Shown one piece after another: positions 45,823 to 55,567 of a stretch of 64,000 bases of DNA. Below the pieces are notes generated by a model. That model saw nothing but the letters and a program-made list of their open reading frames with translations. It searched no databases and was not told where the DNA came from. The DNA comes from a bacterium SCSIO 12643. GTDB lineage: Bacteria > Bacteroidota > Bacteroidia > Flavobacteriales_G > Salibacteraceae. The stretch is from positions 2,046,001 to 2,110,000 of the forward strand of contig CP073750.1 in the NCBI GenBank assembly GCA_024398135.1, given 5' to 3'. The translations under genes were made by a program, and so were the position numbers. Position 1 is the stretch's first letter; each line of letters opens with the position of its first letter.

Positions 45823-46806
45823 TTACTCGTGTGATTTTGCTAATTCACTTTTGAGGTAATCAATAACTTTAACTTCAACAACATCAACATCATTTAACTC
45901 ACTTAGGTGGAATGAAACCCAATCTTCAAAGTGGATATGGTATAATGTTCTACAAATTTTAGAATCTCCCTTTCCCCAAATTTCAAATATACTATCTGTA
46001 TGTTTGGATATGATTTCTTTATTTATTTCAATTCTATGCTGATTTTTAGAACTGTCATCCGAATTGCGTAGAAAAACGACAGAGAATTTATTATCTCCAC
46101 CAGCCCATCCCACTAGCTCATTATGATTCATTTCAGGAATGATATGATGCCAGCAAAGCATTTTAGAGTTTTCATTAATCTGTTGACGGAACCTCGTTGC
46201 AATGCCATCATATCCTGAAACTGAGTAAATAACAGGTATAGTGTTTTGCAGGTTCTTAGCTAATGATTGGGATTTACTAATGATATTGCCTTCTTCAAGG
46301 TCAATTAATGAAATTGATTTTCTTATTTCCGATTCGATATCAAATTGAGTGATTCCGTAATGATTGAGTAAAAACATGAGTGAAACAAGTGAAAAAGCGA
46401 TCATAGATCTTGGTGGGTTGCCACCTTCTATCAAGATACAATTTAGATTGTTTTGATCAATAATTTCTTTTGCTATTCCACCTGAAGTAATAAATGCAAT
46501 TTCAGTATTTGACTTGATCGCTTTATGGATAACACTAATTGTTTCTTCGGTATTCCCAGAATATGTAGAGCCAATAACCAAAGTGTTCTCATTTACCCAT
46601 GTCGGTAATTCGTAACTGTTATTTATAAAAACCGGAATCTGAGTTGCAGCAAGCTCGGAGATAATTGTTCCACCAATCCCAGAACCACCCATTCCGGTAA
46701 TGAGTACATTGTGAAATGTTTTATTTGAAGGGGTCAAAACTGTATTCTGTCCAATTTCTAAAGCTTCATTTAATTGCTTTGTGAAATTTTGAATTAGTGT
46801 TTTCAT
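45823..46806 (-). CDS. Bifunctional phosphoglucose/phosphomannose isomerase
   Basis: A 327-residue SIS-domain isomerase of the archaeal/Bacteroidota type. The N-terminal SIS domain (LITGMGGSGIGGTIISELA near residue 34) binds the sugar phosphate, and the C-terminal SIS domain includes NSKMLCWHHIIPEMNHNELVGW with the conserved Glu-His pair. It interconverts glucose-6-P/fructose-6-P and mannose-6-P. I chose the ATG at 46806 (MKTLIQNFTKQLNEAL, the usual start) over an in-frame ATG at 46845 because that one lies upstream of the promoter box at 46828-46835. It runs 9 bp ahead of lipB. Confidence 0.88.
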   Translation of the reverse strand: MKTLIQNFTKQLNEALEIGQNTVLTPSNKTFHNVLITGMGGSGIGGTIISELAATQIPVFINNSYELPTWVNENTLVIGSTYSGNTEETISVIHKAIKSNTEIAFITSGGIAKEIIDQNNLNCILIEGGNPPRSMIAFSLVSLMFLLNHYGITQFDIESEIRKSISLIDLEEGNIISKSQSLAKNLQNTIPVIYSVSGYDGIATRFRQQINENSKMLCWHHIIPEMNHNELVGWAGGDNKFSVVFLRNSDDSSKNQHRIEINKEIISKHTDSIFEIWGKGDSKICRTLYHIHFEDWVSFHLSELNDVDVVEVKVIDYLKSELAKSHE

Positions 46807-46827
46807 ATTTCTTTGTTTAAGGGGTGC

Positions 46828-46835
46828 CAAATTTA
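46828..46835 (-). promoter_or_regulatory. Putative -7 promoter box of the sugar-phosphate isomerase gene
   Basis: The minus strand reads TAAATTTG, matching TAnnTTTG, 21 bp before the ATG at 46806. It decides the start codon. Confidence 0.5.
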
Positions 46836-47007
46836 GTTTAAACATATAAATCTCGCATAATTTATTTCTGTAAAGGGTGTGAATAATTCTATAGGTGGAT
46901 GTGAATATTATGTGAATTTTGTGTGACGATTACATCGGTTTATGACGATTTGATTAAATATAAGTGAATTAAAAAGGTATAAAGCCTGTTTTTATTTAAT
47001 AAAATTC

Positions 47008-47015
47008 TATTTTTG
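47008..47015 (+). promoter_or_regulatory. Putative -7 promoter box of the rimP-nusA-infB operon
   Basis: TATTTTTG matches TAnnTTTG. Transcription would start near 47021-47023, just ahead of the hairpin at 47040-47064 and about 75 nt before the rimP ATG. Confidence 0.55.
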
Positions 47016-47039
47016 CAGCAAAATTACGAAGAATGGAAA

Positions 47040-47064
47040 AGAGGGGTTTCGAACCCCTCTTTTT
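47040..47064 (+). terminator. Terminator-like hairpin in the rimP leader
   Basis: A 9-bp perfect stem AGAGGGGTT / AACCCCTCT with loop TCG is followed by TTTT. It lies between the promoter box and rimP, not after a gene on this strand, so it could act as a leader attenuator or end a short RNA of about 45 nt. Confidence 0.6.
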
Positions 47065-47095
47065 GTATCTTAAATTAAAGTCAAGGCGATTATAG

Positions 47096-47563
47096 ATGAT
47101 TCAAGAGTCAACAGTCAGAAAATTAATAGAAGAAACCATAGAAGGAACGAATATCTTTTTGGTCGATCTTAAGATTGGTTCCGGGAATAAAATTTCTGTT
47201 TTGGTAGATGCTATAGGAGGATTACCTATTACAGATTGTATGAAAGTAAGTCGTGGTATTGAGTTTAATTTAGATCGTGAGGAGCAGGATTTTGAATTAA
47301 ATGTTTCTTCACCAGGGCTGGATAAACCTTTAAAGGTATTTAAACAATATGAGAAGAATATTGGCAGGAGTTTGAAGGTGACTCTAGTGGATGAGGGTGT
47401 TGTAGATGCAAAAGTGACTTCGGTTTCAGAACCGGAAATTGAGTTTAGTTTGGAAAAAGTGATTACTCCAAGTGTATCTCTTGAGAAATTAAAAAAAGGA
47501 GATGCTTTTAGAGTGATAAATAAGGATATTAAAGAAGCAAAAATTAATATTTCGTTTAAGTAA
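47096..47563 (+). CDS. rimP: Ribosome maturation factor RimP
   Basis: A 155-residue protein needed for 30S subunit maturation. It has the RimP N-terminal domain (FLVDLKIGSGNKISVLVDAIGGLPITDCMKVSRGIE, ELNVSSPGLDKPLK) and the C-terminal SH3-like domain. It is followed by nusA and infB, the widespread order. The gap to nusA is 22 bp. Confidence 0.93.
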   Translation: MIQESTVRKLIEETIEGTNIFLVDLKIGSGNKISVLVDAIGGLPITDCMKVSRGIEFNLDREEQDFELNVSSPGLDKPLKVFKQYEKNIGRSLKVTLVDEGVVDAKVTSVSEPEIEFSLEKVITPSVSLEKLKKGDAFRVINKDIKEAKINISFK

Positions 47564-47585
47564 GCGGAAGTTAAATATTACAGTT

Positions 47586-48824
47586 ATGATGAATACAGAT
47601 CAACTTATTGAGTCGTTTTCGGATTTTAAAGAATTCAAAAACATCGATCGTGTAACTATGATGAATATCTTGGAAGAGGTATTTCGTTCCATGATCATTA
47701 AGATGACGGGAACAGATGATAATTATGATATTATTATCAACCCGGATAAAGGTGATATTGAGATTTGGCGTAATCGTGAGATTGTAGATGATGATGAGGT
47801 AGAGGATGAAAACTTGGAGATTTCTTTGAGTGATGCCACGAAAATTGAGCCTGATTTTGAAATCGGAGAAGAGGTTGCTGAGCAAATGCAACTAGAAGAT
47901 TTTGGAAGAAGAGCAGTATTGGCATTACGTCAAAACCTGATTTCTAAGATTCATGAATTGGAAAAAGATTCTTTATATAAACTCTACAAAGATAGAGTTG
48001 GAGATATCCTCACGGGTGAAGTTTATCAGATCTGGAAAAAAGAAGTCTTAATTTTAGATGACGAGGGTAATGAGTTGATATTGCCAAAGTCCGAGCAAAT
48101 TCCAAGTGATTATTTCAAGAAAGGAGAGACTGTTCGTGCGGTGATTAAGAAAGTAGATATGCGTAACAATAGTCCTGTGATTATTTTATCGCGTACTGCA
48201 ACTGAATTCTTGGCGAGGTTATTTGAACTAGAAGTTCCTGAAATTTTTGATGGATTGATTACAATTAAGAGTATTGTAAGAGAGCCGGGAGAACGTTCTA
48301 AAGTAGCAGTTGAATCTTATGATGATAGAATCGATCCGGTTGGAGCTTGTGTGGGTATGAAAGGATCTAGAATTCATGGTATTGTAAGAGAATTACGTAA
48401 TGAGAATATTGATGTAATTAACTATACAGCGAATCCTCAATTATTTATTGCACGCTCGTTAAGCCCTGCGAAGATTACAAATACAGTGATTGATGAAGAA
48501 AACGCAAAAGCAGATGTTTTCTTAAGACCAGATCAGGTTTCTTTAGCCATCGGAAAAGGTGGTCACAATATTAAATTGGCAAGTAGAATTACTGGTTACG
48601 AAATTGATGTTTACCGTGAAGAAGGAGGAGACAACGAGGATGTGGATATCGAAGAATTTGCAGATGAAATTGACGGATGGATTATTGACGCTTTAAAAGC
48701 GATCGGATGTGATACCGCAAAAAGTGTAATTCGCTTGTCTAAAGAAGATTTAATTCAAAGAACAGATTTAGAAGAAGAGACTGTTGATGCAGTATTAGCA
48801 ATTTTACGTGCTGAATTTGAATAA
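47586..48824 (+). CDS. nusA: Transcription termination/antitermination factor NusA
   Basis: A 412-residue RNA polymerase-binding factor. The N-terminal domain (1-125) is followed by the S1 domain (GDILTGEVYQIWKKEVLILDD, about 138-200) and two KH domains (GACVGMKGSRIHGIVREL and LAIGKGGHNIKLASRITGYEI). The last 60 residues form one short helical acidic repeat (DALKAIGCDTAKSVIRLSKEDLI). Because NusA promotes pausing and termination at hairpins, it could act on the hairpin in the leader of its own operon (inference). Confidence 0.95.
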   Translation: MMNTDQLIESFSDFKEFKNIDRVTMMNILEEVFRSMIIKMTGTDDNYDIIINPDKGDIEIWRNREIVDDDEVEDENLEISLSDATKIEPDFEIGEEVAEQMQLEDFGRRAVLALRQNLISKIHELEKDSLYKLYKDRVGDILTGEVYQIWKKEVLILDDEGNELILPKSEQIPSDYFKKGETVRAVIKKVDMRNNSPVIILSRTATEFLARLFELEVPEIFDGLITIKSIVREPGERSKVAVESYDDRIDPVGACVGMKGSRIHGIVRELRNENIDVINYTANPQLFIARSLSPAKITNTVIDEENAKADVFLRPDQVSLAIGKGGHNIKLASRITGYEIDVYREEGGDNEDVDIEEFADEIDGWIIDALKAIGCDTAKSVIRLSKEDLIQRTDLEEETVDAVLAILRAEFE

Positions 48825-48882
48825 AACCGCGTAAAAATGATTTAGTTTATATTAATTTGCCACCAAATACAACTTTCCAAAT

Positions 48883-51723
48883 ATGGCAGGTCCAACAAAG
48901 AGATTAAATAAAATAGCAAAAGAGTTTAACGTAGGAGTGAACACAATTGCCGAGTTCCTTAAAGGAAAAGGTCATGAGATTGATGCTTCACCTAACGCTA
49001 AAGTTTTGCCTGAAATGTACGAATTGCTTGTAGAGCAGTATGGTTCAGATAAAGCTAGAAAAGAAAAATCTCAAGAATTAAGAAATAAAAAAGTGGAACG
49101 TAAGACGATTTCACTTGAGCCGGAAGCTCCTATAAGACCAACTGTAGTAGAAAAGGCTGATCCGGTATCTGTTGAGCCTCCAAAGGAAACTCCTAAGCCA
49201 GAAGTGAAGGAAGAAGTTGAAACACCTGCTCCAGTGAAAGAAGAGGTGAAGACGGAAGAGGTGAAAGAACCTGTTGTAGAGGAAAAGCCAGTAGTTGAAG
49301 TGAAAGAAACAAAACCTTCAACTGAGGTGGAAATCAATAAAGGAGATCAGGGAGAATTTGAGGATGGTAAAGGGCCTAAGATTTTAGGTACGATTAAGTT
49401 GGAAGAACAAAAGCCAAAGGCCAAAGGGAAGCCAAAGAAAAAGCCGGAGCCACCTAAAGAAGAACCTAAGAAGGAGAAGAAACCTGAACCTCCAAAGGAA
49501 GAGAAGAAGGAAGAACCAAAACCTTCGAAACCTGCCGAGCCGGAAATGGTAAAGGCACAGGTGGAAAAATTAACTGGTCCAACAGTGGTTGGTAAGATTG
49601 AATTACCAACGAAGCCGGAGAAAAAGAAAAAGCCAGTGGCTTCTTCTACGAATCCGAATGGAAATAAAAGAAAACCAAGAAAGAGAATTGCGAATCCAGG
49701 AGGTGGTCAAAACAACCAGGGAGGTAATAACCGAGGCGGTCAAAATAGATCAAATCAGGGAGGCAATAATCGAGGTCAAAATAGAAGAAAGGGGAGAAAG
49801 CCAGAACCAGTTGTACAACGTACTGATGAGCAAATCCAAAAAGAGATTAGTGAAACTCTGGCAAGATTAAGTGGTAGCAAGAAGTCGAAAGGGGCTAAGC
49901 ACCGTAGAGCGAAGAGAGAAAGTGCAGCGCAACAAATGGAGGAAACTCTTGCGGCTCAAGAATCTCAAAAGAAAAACATCAAAGTAACAGAGTTTGTTAC
50001 CGTTCATGAATTGGCAACAATGATGGAAGTGTCCATCACAGATGTTATTTCAGCATGTATGACTTTGGGAATGATGGTATCCATCAACCAAAGATTAGAT
50101 GCAGAGACGTTATCTATCGTAGCAGAAGAATTTGGATTCTCTGTGGAGTTTGTAGGTGCAGATACCGAGACAGATGAGGTAGAAGAAATTGTGGATGCTG
50201 AGGAAGACTTGGTACCAAGAGCTCCTATCGTTACGGTAATGGGACACGTTGATCACGGTAAAACCTCTTTATTGGATAAAATTCGTGATGCAAACGTAAT
50301 TGCCGGTGAGGCCGGAGGAATTACGCAGCATATTGGCGCCTATATGGTGTCTTTAGAAGATGGTAGAGAAATCACATTCCTGGATACTCCGGGTCACGAG
50401 GCCTTTACAGCGATGCGTGCACGTGGTGCTCAGGTTACAGATATTGCCATTATTATTATTTCAGCTGACGATAGTGTGATGCCTCAAACTATTGAGGCCA
50501 TTAATCACGCGCAAGCGGCTGGAGTGCCAATGGTATTTGCATTTAATAAAATGGATCGTCCAGATGCAAGTGCAGATAGAATTAGAGAGCAATTATCACA
50601 ACAAAATATCCTGGTAGAAGAGTGGGGTGGAAAATACCAAACTCAGGAAATTTCGGCTAAAACCGGAATGGGTATTGATGATTTGTTAGAGAAAGTATTA
50701 TTAGAGGCCGATCTTTTAGAATTAAAAGCTAATCCGGATAGAATGGCTTCAGGAACTATTATTGAAGCGTCTCTGGATAAAGGTAGAGGTTACGTAACTC
50801 AATTGATTGTTCAAACCGGAACAATCAGGGTAGGTGACTTTATTGTTGCTGGACAATATTTTGCAAAAGTAAAAGCGCTAACCGATGAACGTGGTAAATC
50901 TATTCGAGAGGCAGGACCGTCTCATGCGGTATCAATGTTAGGTTTCGCAGGAGCACCAAATGCCGGTGATAGCTTTAAGCAGTTTGCTGAAGAGCGTGAA
51001 GCAAAACAATTAGCGTCTAAGAGAGAGCAGTTACAAAGAGAACAAGGACTTAGAACGCAGAAACATATTACATTAGATGAGATTGGTCGAAGATTATCAT
51101 TAGGTGATTTCCACGAGTTGAATGTAATTGTAAAAGGTGATGTGGATGGGTCTGTTGAGGCATTAGCAGACTCGTTAATGAAACTTTCTACGGAGAATAT
51201 TCAGGTGAACGTAATTCATAAATCGGTAGGTCAAATTTCTGAATCTGATGTGTTGTTAGCAACGGCTTCTGATGCGATTATTGTTGGATTCCAGGTAAGA
51301 CCTTCAGCAAGTGCGAGAAGATTAGCAGATAAGGAGCAAATTGATATCAGATTGTATTCTATTATTTACGATGCGATTGAGCAGATGAAAGATGCAATGC
51401 AGGGTATGTTGAAACCTAAACTGGTTGAAGAGATTGTTTGTAATATCGAGATTAGAGAAACTTTCAAGATTTCAAAAGTTGGAACAATTGCAGGTTGTTA
51501 CGTTCTGGATGGAACAATTACACGTAATACACATGTAAGAGTTATTCGAGATGGTATCGTAGGATACGCTGGAAAACTGGGTTCTTTGAAGCGCTTTAAA
51601 GATGATGTAAAAGAAGTAAAAGCAGGATACGAGTGTGGATTGAATATTGAAGGATACAATGATATTAAAGTAGGTGATATCATTGAAGGATATGAAGAAC
51701 GCGAAGTAGAGCAAAAACTGTAA
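48883..51723 (+). CDS. infB: Translation initiation factor IF-2
   Basis: A 946-residue GTPase that delivers initiator tRNA to the 30S subunit. A short N-terminal IF2_N domain (1-55, [19 protein letters not shown]) is followed by about 350 residues of low-complexity charged Lys/Glu/Pro and Asn/Gly/Arg sequence. A second IF2_N-like motif comes near residue 375 ([21 protein letters not shown]). The G-domain begins with GHVDHGKT at 454-461, followed by DTPGHEAF and NKMD. Beta-barrel domains and the C-terminal fMet-tRNA-binding domain complete the protein. A perfect terminator follows. Confidence 0.97.
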   Translation: MAGPTKRLNKIAKEFNVGVNTIAEFLKGKGHEIDASPNAKVLPEMYELLVEQYGSDKARKEKSQELRNKKVERKTISLEPEAPIRPTVVEKADPVSVEPPKETPKPEVKEEVETPAPVKEEVKTEEVKEPVVEEKPVVEVKETKPSTEVEINKGDQGEFEDGKGPKILGTIKLEEQKPKAKGKPKKKPEPPKEEPKKEKKPEPPKEEKKEEPKPSKPAEPEMVKAQVEKLTGPTVVGKIELPTKPEKKKKPVASSTNPNGNKRKPRKRIANPGGGQNNQGGNNRGGQNRSNQGGNNRGQNRRKGRKPEPVVQRTDEQIQKEISETLARLSGSKKSKGAKHRRAKRESAAQQMEETLAAQESQKKNIKVTEFVTVHELATMMEVSITDVISACMTLGMMVSINQRLDAETLSIVAEEFGFSVEFVGADTETDEVEEIVDAEEDLVPRAPIVTVMGHVDHGKTSLLDKIRDANVIAGEAGGITQHIGAYMVSLEDGREITFLDTPGHEAFTAMRARGAQVTDIAIIIISADDSVMPQTIEAINHAQAAGVPMVFAFNKMDRPDASADRIREQLSQQNILVEEWGGKYQTQEISAKTGMGIDDLLEKVLLEADLLELKANPDRMASGTIIEASLDKGRGYVTQLIVQTGTIRVGDFIVAGQYFAKVKALTDERGKSIREAGPSHAVSMLGFAGAPNAGDSFKQFAEEREAKQLASKREQLQREQGLRTQKHITLDEIGRRLSLGDFHELNVIVKGDVDGSVEALADSLMKLSTENIQVNVIHKSVGQISESDVLLATASDAIIVGFQVRPSASARRLADKEQIDIRLYSIIYDAIEQMKDAMQGMLKPKLVEEIVCNIEIRETFKISKVGTIAGCYVLDGTITRNTHVRVIRDGIVGYAGKLGSLKRFKDDVKEVKAGYECGLNIEGYNDIKVGDIIEGYEEREVEQKL

Positions 51724-51752
51724 TGCATTAATTACATTTAGAAATATTAAAG

Positions 51753-51784
51753 ACGGTCATTAAATATTTAATGACCGTTTTTTT
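51753..51784 (+). terminator. Intrinsic terminator after infB
   Basis: A perfect 26-nt palindrome (arm ACGGTCATTAAAT) ends in a run of seven Ts, 30 bp after the infB stop codon. It closes the rimP-nusA-infB operon. Confidence 0.9.
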
Positions 51785-51902
51785 ATGCCTTGATTTTGTT
51801 ATTCGACTGACAAAAACCAAAACCATCTATCCCAAATTTCTCCCTTTTAAATACAGTATTTTACGTTCTTTAAAATATAATCAGAACACCTTAGGTATGT
51901 CA

Positions 51903-51910
51903 TAAATTTG
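51903..51910 (+). promoter_or_regulatory. Putative -7 promoter box of the efflux operon
   Basis: TAAATTTG matches TAnnTTTG, 20 bp before the TolC-like ATG at 51931. It argues against the in-frame TTG at 51913, which would lie at or before the transcription start. Confidence 0.5.
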
Positions 51911-51930
51911 TCTTGGAAAATAGTGCGATT

Positions 51931-53346
51931 ATGACAAAATACCTTCTTATCATCTCATTCCTATTGAATGGATTTATCTCTTTAGCCCAGGAAGTTTGGA
52001 GTTTGGAAAAATGTGTGCAATATGCATTGGAAAATAACCTGGATGTGCGTCAGGCAGAATTGAATGTTGAGAATGCACAAACTGGTGTGATGCAATCCAG
52101 GAGTCAGTTTTTACCTAGTGTAAATGCATCGGCATACTATGGATATAACTTTGGTCAACGTATTGACCCATTTACGAATCAATTCGCTCAAAGTACAGTA
52201 AATACAGGGAATTTTAATTTGTCAGCCAATTGGACGCTTTTTTCAGGATTACAAAACCTGAATGCATTGACGCAAAGTCAATATGATGAAAAAGCATCTG
52301 ATTTTGCATACAAAAACGCACAATATTTGACCAGTTTAGCGGTAACGACATCTTTTTTGCAAATTCTATTTAATGAAGAAACCTTAGGGGTAGCTGAGAA
52401 GCAATTGGAAATTACTGCGCAGCAGGTTGATCGTACGAGAAAACTGGTAAATGCGGGTAGCGCTCCGCAGGGAAGTTTATACGATATTGAAGCACAATAT
52501 GCTCGGGAAGAGCTTGCAAAAGTGAATGCTGATAACCAGGTAGTTTTAGCGTATTTGTCGCTGAAACAATTGTTGCGTCTCCCGGGAGACTTTAACATGA
52601 AGGTGTTGGTACCCTCTAAATATGACAGTAGCGCTTTGGCACTTCCTAAAAGTTTAGATGCGGTAATTCAAACTGCGTATGATTCATATCCAAGTATTAA
52701 AAGTAATGAGTATTCATTACTAAGTGCTGAAAAACAAATCAGCTTATCAAATGGAGCAATGATCCCAAGATTAACATTAAGTGGATCTTTAGGTACGGGT
52801 TATTCAGGAAATGCAACAGACGTAATTGGGCAAACTTTTGAGGGAAACAGACCCATAGGTTTTGTGGAAAACTCTAATGATATTGTTTTGAGTCCATCAT
52901 ATTCAACCCAAACAAGAACACAAGGTTTTGGTGATCAGGTGACAAACAACTTTAACCAATCTTTAGGTTTAAGCTTAAATATCCCAATTTTCAATAGAAT
53001 GAATAATCGCGCAGCTGTGAATAGGGCTAAAGTGAACTATGCGATTCAGGAAAACAATCTGGAAAAAGAGAAACAAAAAGTAAGACAGGATATTGAAAAA
53101 GCTTACGCAGATGCGTTAGCAGCTTATAAAAGTTATATGTCTACGGAGAAAGGCTTGAAGTCATTAGAGGAAGCATTTAATTATGCGCAAAAGAGGTTTG
53201 ATGTCGGGATGATTAATGCGGTAGATTATAATGTGGCGAAAACCAATTTGTATAGAGCGCAGAGTGATCTGGTTAAAGCAAAATTCGATTACATTTTTAG
53301 AATGAAAATATTAGACTTCTACCAAGGGAAGTCATTGACATTATAA
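51931..53346 (+). CDS. TolC-family outer membrane efflux protein
   Basis: A 471-residue outer-membrane channel with a signal peptide (1-19, FISLAQ). Two repeats of the helical TolC fold are visible: WSLEKCVQYALENNLDVRQAELNVENAQTGV in the first half and the counterpart with NYAIQENNLEKEKQKVRQDIEKAYADALAAY in the second. ATG 51931 was chosen from the promoter and signal peptide. The gene is followed 29 bp later by an HlyD adaptor but the inner-membrane pump gene is not adjacent. It could also serve the lanthipeptide exporter (inference). Confidence 0.9.
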   Translation: MTKYLLIISFLLNGFISLAQEVWSLEKCVQYALENNLDVRQAELNVENAQTGVMQSRSQFLPSVNASAYYGYNFGQRIDPFTNQFAQSTVNTGNFNLSANWTLFSGLQNLNALTQSQYDEKASDFAYKNAQYLTSLAVTTSFLQILFNEETLGVAEKQLEITAQQVDRTRKLVNAGSAPQGSLYDIEAQYAREELAKVNADNQVVLAYLSLKQLLRLPGDFNMKVLVPSKYDSSALALPKSLDAVIQTAYDSYPSIKSNEYSLLSAEKQISLSNGAMIPRLTLSGSLGTGYSGNATDVIGQTFEGNRPIGFVENSNDIVLSPSYSTQTRTQGFGDQVTNNFNQSLGLSLNIPIFNRMNNRAAVNRAKVNYAIQENNLEKEKQKVRQDIEKAYADALAAYKSYMSTEKGLKSLEEAFNYAQKRFDVGMINAVDYNVAKTNLYRAQSDLVKAKFDYIFRMKILDFYQGKSLTL

Positions 53347-53375
53347 GTTCAAATGACGAGATAAAGAACTTTCAG

Positions 53376-54713
53376 ATGAATAAAAGAAATATATTAATTG
53401 GAGTAGGAGTCCTGATTTTCGGTGTGCTTTCGTTCCTTGTTGTAAAAAAATCTAAAGAGAGCAATGCCAAGTATACGGTAACTTCTACAGAGATTGTTAA
53501 AGGAAAGATTGTTGAAACGGTTTCAGCTACAGGTAGAATTCAACCGGAAAGAGAGGTAAAGATCAGTCCGGAAGTTCCTGGAGAGATCATTGAATTACCT
53601 GTTGTGGAAGGTATGAAAGTTTCCACGGGAGATTTATTGGTTAAAATTAATCCGGATTTATATCTGGCATCCGTTAGTCGTGCCCAGGCAGGATTAAATT
53701 CTGCGAAAGCCAATATGGCTAATTCCAGAGCAAGGTTAACACAATCTAAGGCGAGGTTTATAAATGCTGATGAGAACTATAAACGTCAATTGCAGCTGAA
53801 TAAAGACGGTGTTGTTTCCGATTCAGATTTTGATCGTGTGAAGAGTGAATTTGAAGTGGCAAAGGCTGAAGTGTCTGCAGCTGAAGAGAGTGTTAAAGCA
53901 GCAGAGTTTAATGTGAAAAGCGCACAGGCTACTGTGAAAGAAGCTAATGATAATTTAAAACGTACGACTATCTATGCACCAATGAATGGGACGGTATCCA
54001 AATTGAATGTTGAACTTGGAGAGAGAGTGGTAGGGACTGCGCAAATGGCGGGAACAGAATTGATGCGCGTGGCAGATTTAACTCAAATGGAAGTTCACGT
54101 TGAGGTAAATGAAAGCGATATTGTGAGGGTAAAAGTAGGAGATCAGGCTACGGTCGAAGTGGATGCATATCTAAATAGAAAGTTTACCGGAGTGGTGAAA
54201 GAAATAGCGAATTCTTCAGCATCATCTAATATTCAATCTACGAATGAGATTACCGTATTTAATGTTGAAATTAGTATTGATCGAGCATCGTATGAAGATT
54301 TAATTGATCCTAAAAATCCGCATTTAAGTCCTTTCCGCCCGGGTATGTCGGCTAATGTTGAAATTTTAACCAATGAAAGAGATAATATTGTGATGGTCCC
54401 TATTCAATCTGTTACCATTCGCCCTGATAGTTCTGAGAACGTAATGAGAACGGTTAAAATTAATCTCGAAGAATATGAGGATGATGAATTGTTTGAGGTG
54501 ATTTTTGTCTTGGAAGATGGCGAAGCGGTAATGAAAAAAGTGAAAACTGGAATTCAGGATACTAAAAATATAGAGATTGTGGAAGGAGTAAGTGAAGGAG
54601 AAACTGTTATTTCAGGACCGTATTCTATTGTCTCCAATAAATTGCTCCATGGGGATAAGGTGGAAATTAAGAGTAAAGAGGATCTTTATAAAAGTGATTC
54701 GGACGAAAAATAA
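53376..54713 (+). CDS. HlyD/MacA-type efflux periplasmic adaptor
   Basis: A 445-residue adaptor. It has an N-terminal membrane segment (about 5-24), lipoyl half-motifs (IQPEREVKISPEVPGEIIELPV near residue 57 and TTIYAPMNGTVSKLNVELGERV near residue 200), a coiled coil (about 105-195) and a beta-barrel plus membrane-proximal domain. It resembles MacA, which links a MacB ABC pump to TolC. No MacB permease follows; tsaB comes next (73 bp), so the pump must be encoded elsewhere. Confidence 0.9.
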   Translation: MNKRNILIGVGVLIFGVLSFLVVKKSKESNAKYTVTSTEIVKGKIVETVSATGRIQPEREVKISPEVPGEIIELPVVEGMKVSTGDLLVKINPDLYLASVSRAQAGLNSAKANMANSRARLTQSKARFINADENYKRQLQLNKDGVVSDSDFDRVKSEFEVAKAEVSAAEESVKAAEFNVKSAQATVKEANDNLKRTTIYAPMNGTVSKLNVELGERVVGTAQMAGTELMRVADLTQMEVHVEVNESDIVRVKVGDQATVEVDAYLNRKFTGVVKEIANSSASSNIQSTNEITVFNVEISIDRASYEDLIDPKNPHLSPFRPGMSANVEILTNERDNIVMVPIQSVTIRPDSSENVMRTVKINLEEYEDDELFEVIFVLEDGEAVMKKVKTGIQDTKNIEIVEGVSEGETVISGPYSIVSNKLLHGDKVEIKSKEDLYKSDSDEK

Positions 54714-54786
54714 GAGCGGAAATCACTAATTTCTATCTTTTGAAATATTTTCTCGAAATCAGATAGCCTATTTTCGCAGCCAGATT

Positions 54787-55470
54787 ATGGCTACAATCTT
54801 AAATATTGAAACTTCCACAACAGTTTGTTCGGTGGCTATTGGAATAAATGGTAAGCTTTGTGCTGCCCATGAAATAAACGATGGGTATTCCCATGCGGAG
54901 CAACTGGAGGGCTTAATAGAAAAGTCTTTAGTTGATGCGCAATTGTCCATAAAAGATATTGACGCAATATCAGTGAGTAAAGGTCCGGGATCATATACGG
55001 GTTTAAGAATAGGGGTTTCATTGGTAAAAGGTTTGTGTTATGGTCTCAAAATACCAATGATTTCTGTTCCTACATTAGAAGCCATGGCAAATCATCCCGA
55101 TGTAGTTGGATTTGGCGGATTAAAAGTCCCAATGTTGGATGCCAGACGAATGGAAGTTTATACCTGTGTATTGAATGCCGACAATTCGGTAAAGGAAGAA
55201 ACAAAGGCCCTGGTATTGGAGTCAGATTCATTTGAGGAGATACTGGAACAAAGTCAAACTGTTTTTTTTGGGCCTGGAATGGATAAAAGCAAGTCTCTTT
55301 ATGCAGACCATTCATCGGTTACATTTATTGATGACGTATTCCCTTCAGCCAGGTTTATGATTCCAATTTCGGAGCAGAAATTTTTAAATGAAAATTTTGA
55401 AGATGTGGCCTATTTTGAACCTTTCTATTTAAAAGATTTTGTTGCTGGGAAGCCTAAAAAAATGTTGTAA
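54787..55470 (+). CDS. tsaB: tRNA threonylcarbamoyladenosine biosynthesis protein TsaB
   Basis: A 227-residue actin-like fold protein with the start ILNIETSTTVCSVAIGINGK, SKGPGSYTGLRIGVSLVKGL and VPMLDARRMEVYT, all TsaB hallmarks. It partners with TsaD and TsaE to make t6A at position 37 of ANN-decoding tRNAs. It probably has its own promoter (a near-match TATTTTCG lies 18 bp upstream). Confidence 0.92.
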   Translation: MATILNIETSTTVCSVAIGINGKLCAAHEINDGYSHAEQLEGLIEKSLVDAQLSIKDIDAISVSKGPGSYTGLRIGVSLVKGLCYGLKIPMISVPTLEAMANHPDVVGFGGLKVPMLDARRMEVYTCVLNADNSVKEETKALVLESDSFEEILEQSQTVFFGPGMDKSKSLYADHSSVTFIDDVFPSARFMIPISEQKFLNENFEDVAYFEPFYLKDFVAGKPKKML

Positions 55471-55567
55471 GCAATGGGAGTAACATCCTTTTGTAGTCCT
55501 AACAATTATGTTAATTTCGAGCTCCTTAACTTTATTGTAAAGTTATAGCGATAAGAGAGATGTTTTT

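Noticed and set aside
46807-46845. A 13-residue N-terminal extension of the sugar-phosphate isomerase
   Set aside because: It lies upstream of or across the promoter box at 46828-46835, and the family normally starts at the residue encoded at 46806.
49071-49337. Antisense frame full of Ser/Thr/Gly in the infB low-complexity region
   Set aside because: It is a reverse reading of the Lys/Glu/Pro-rich IF-2 linker, an expected artefact of biased composition.
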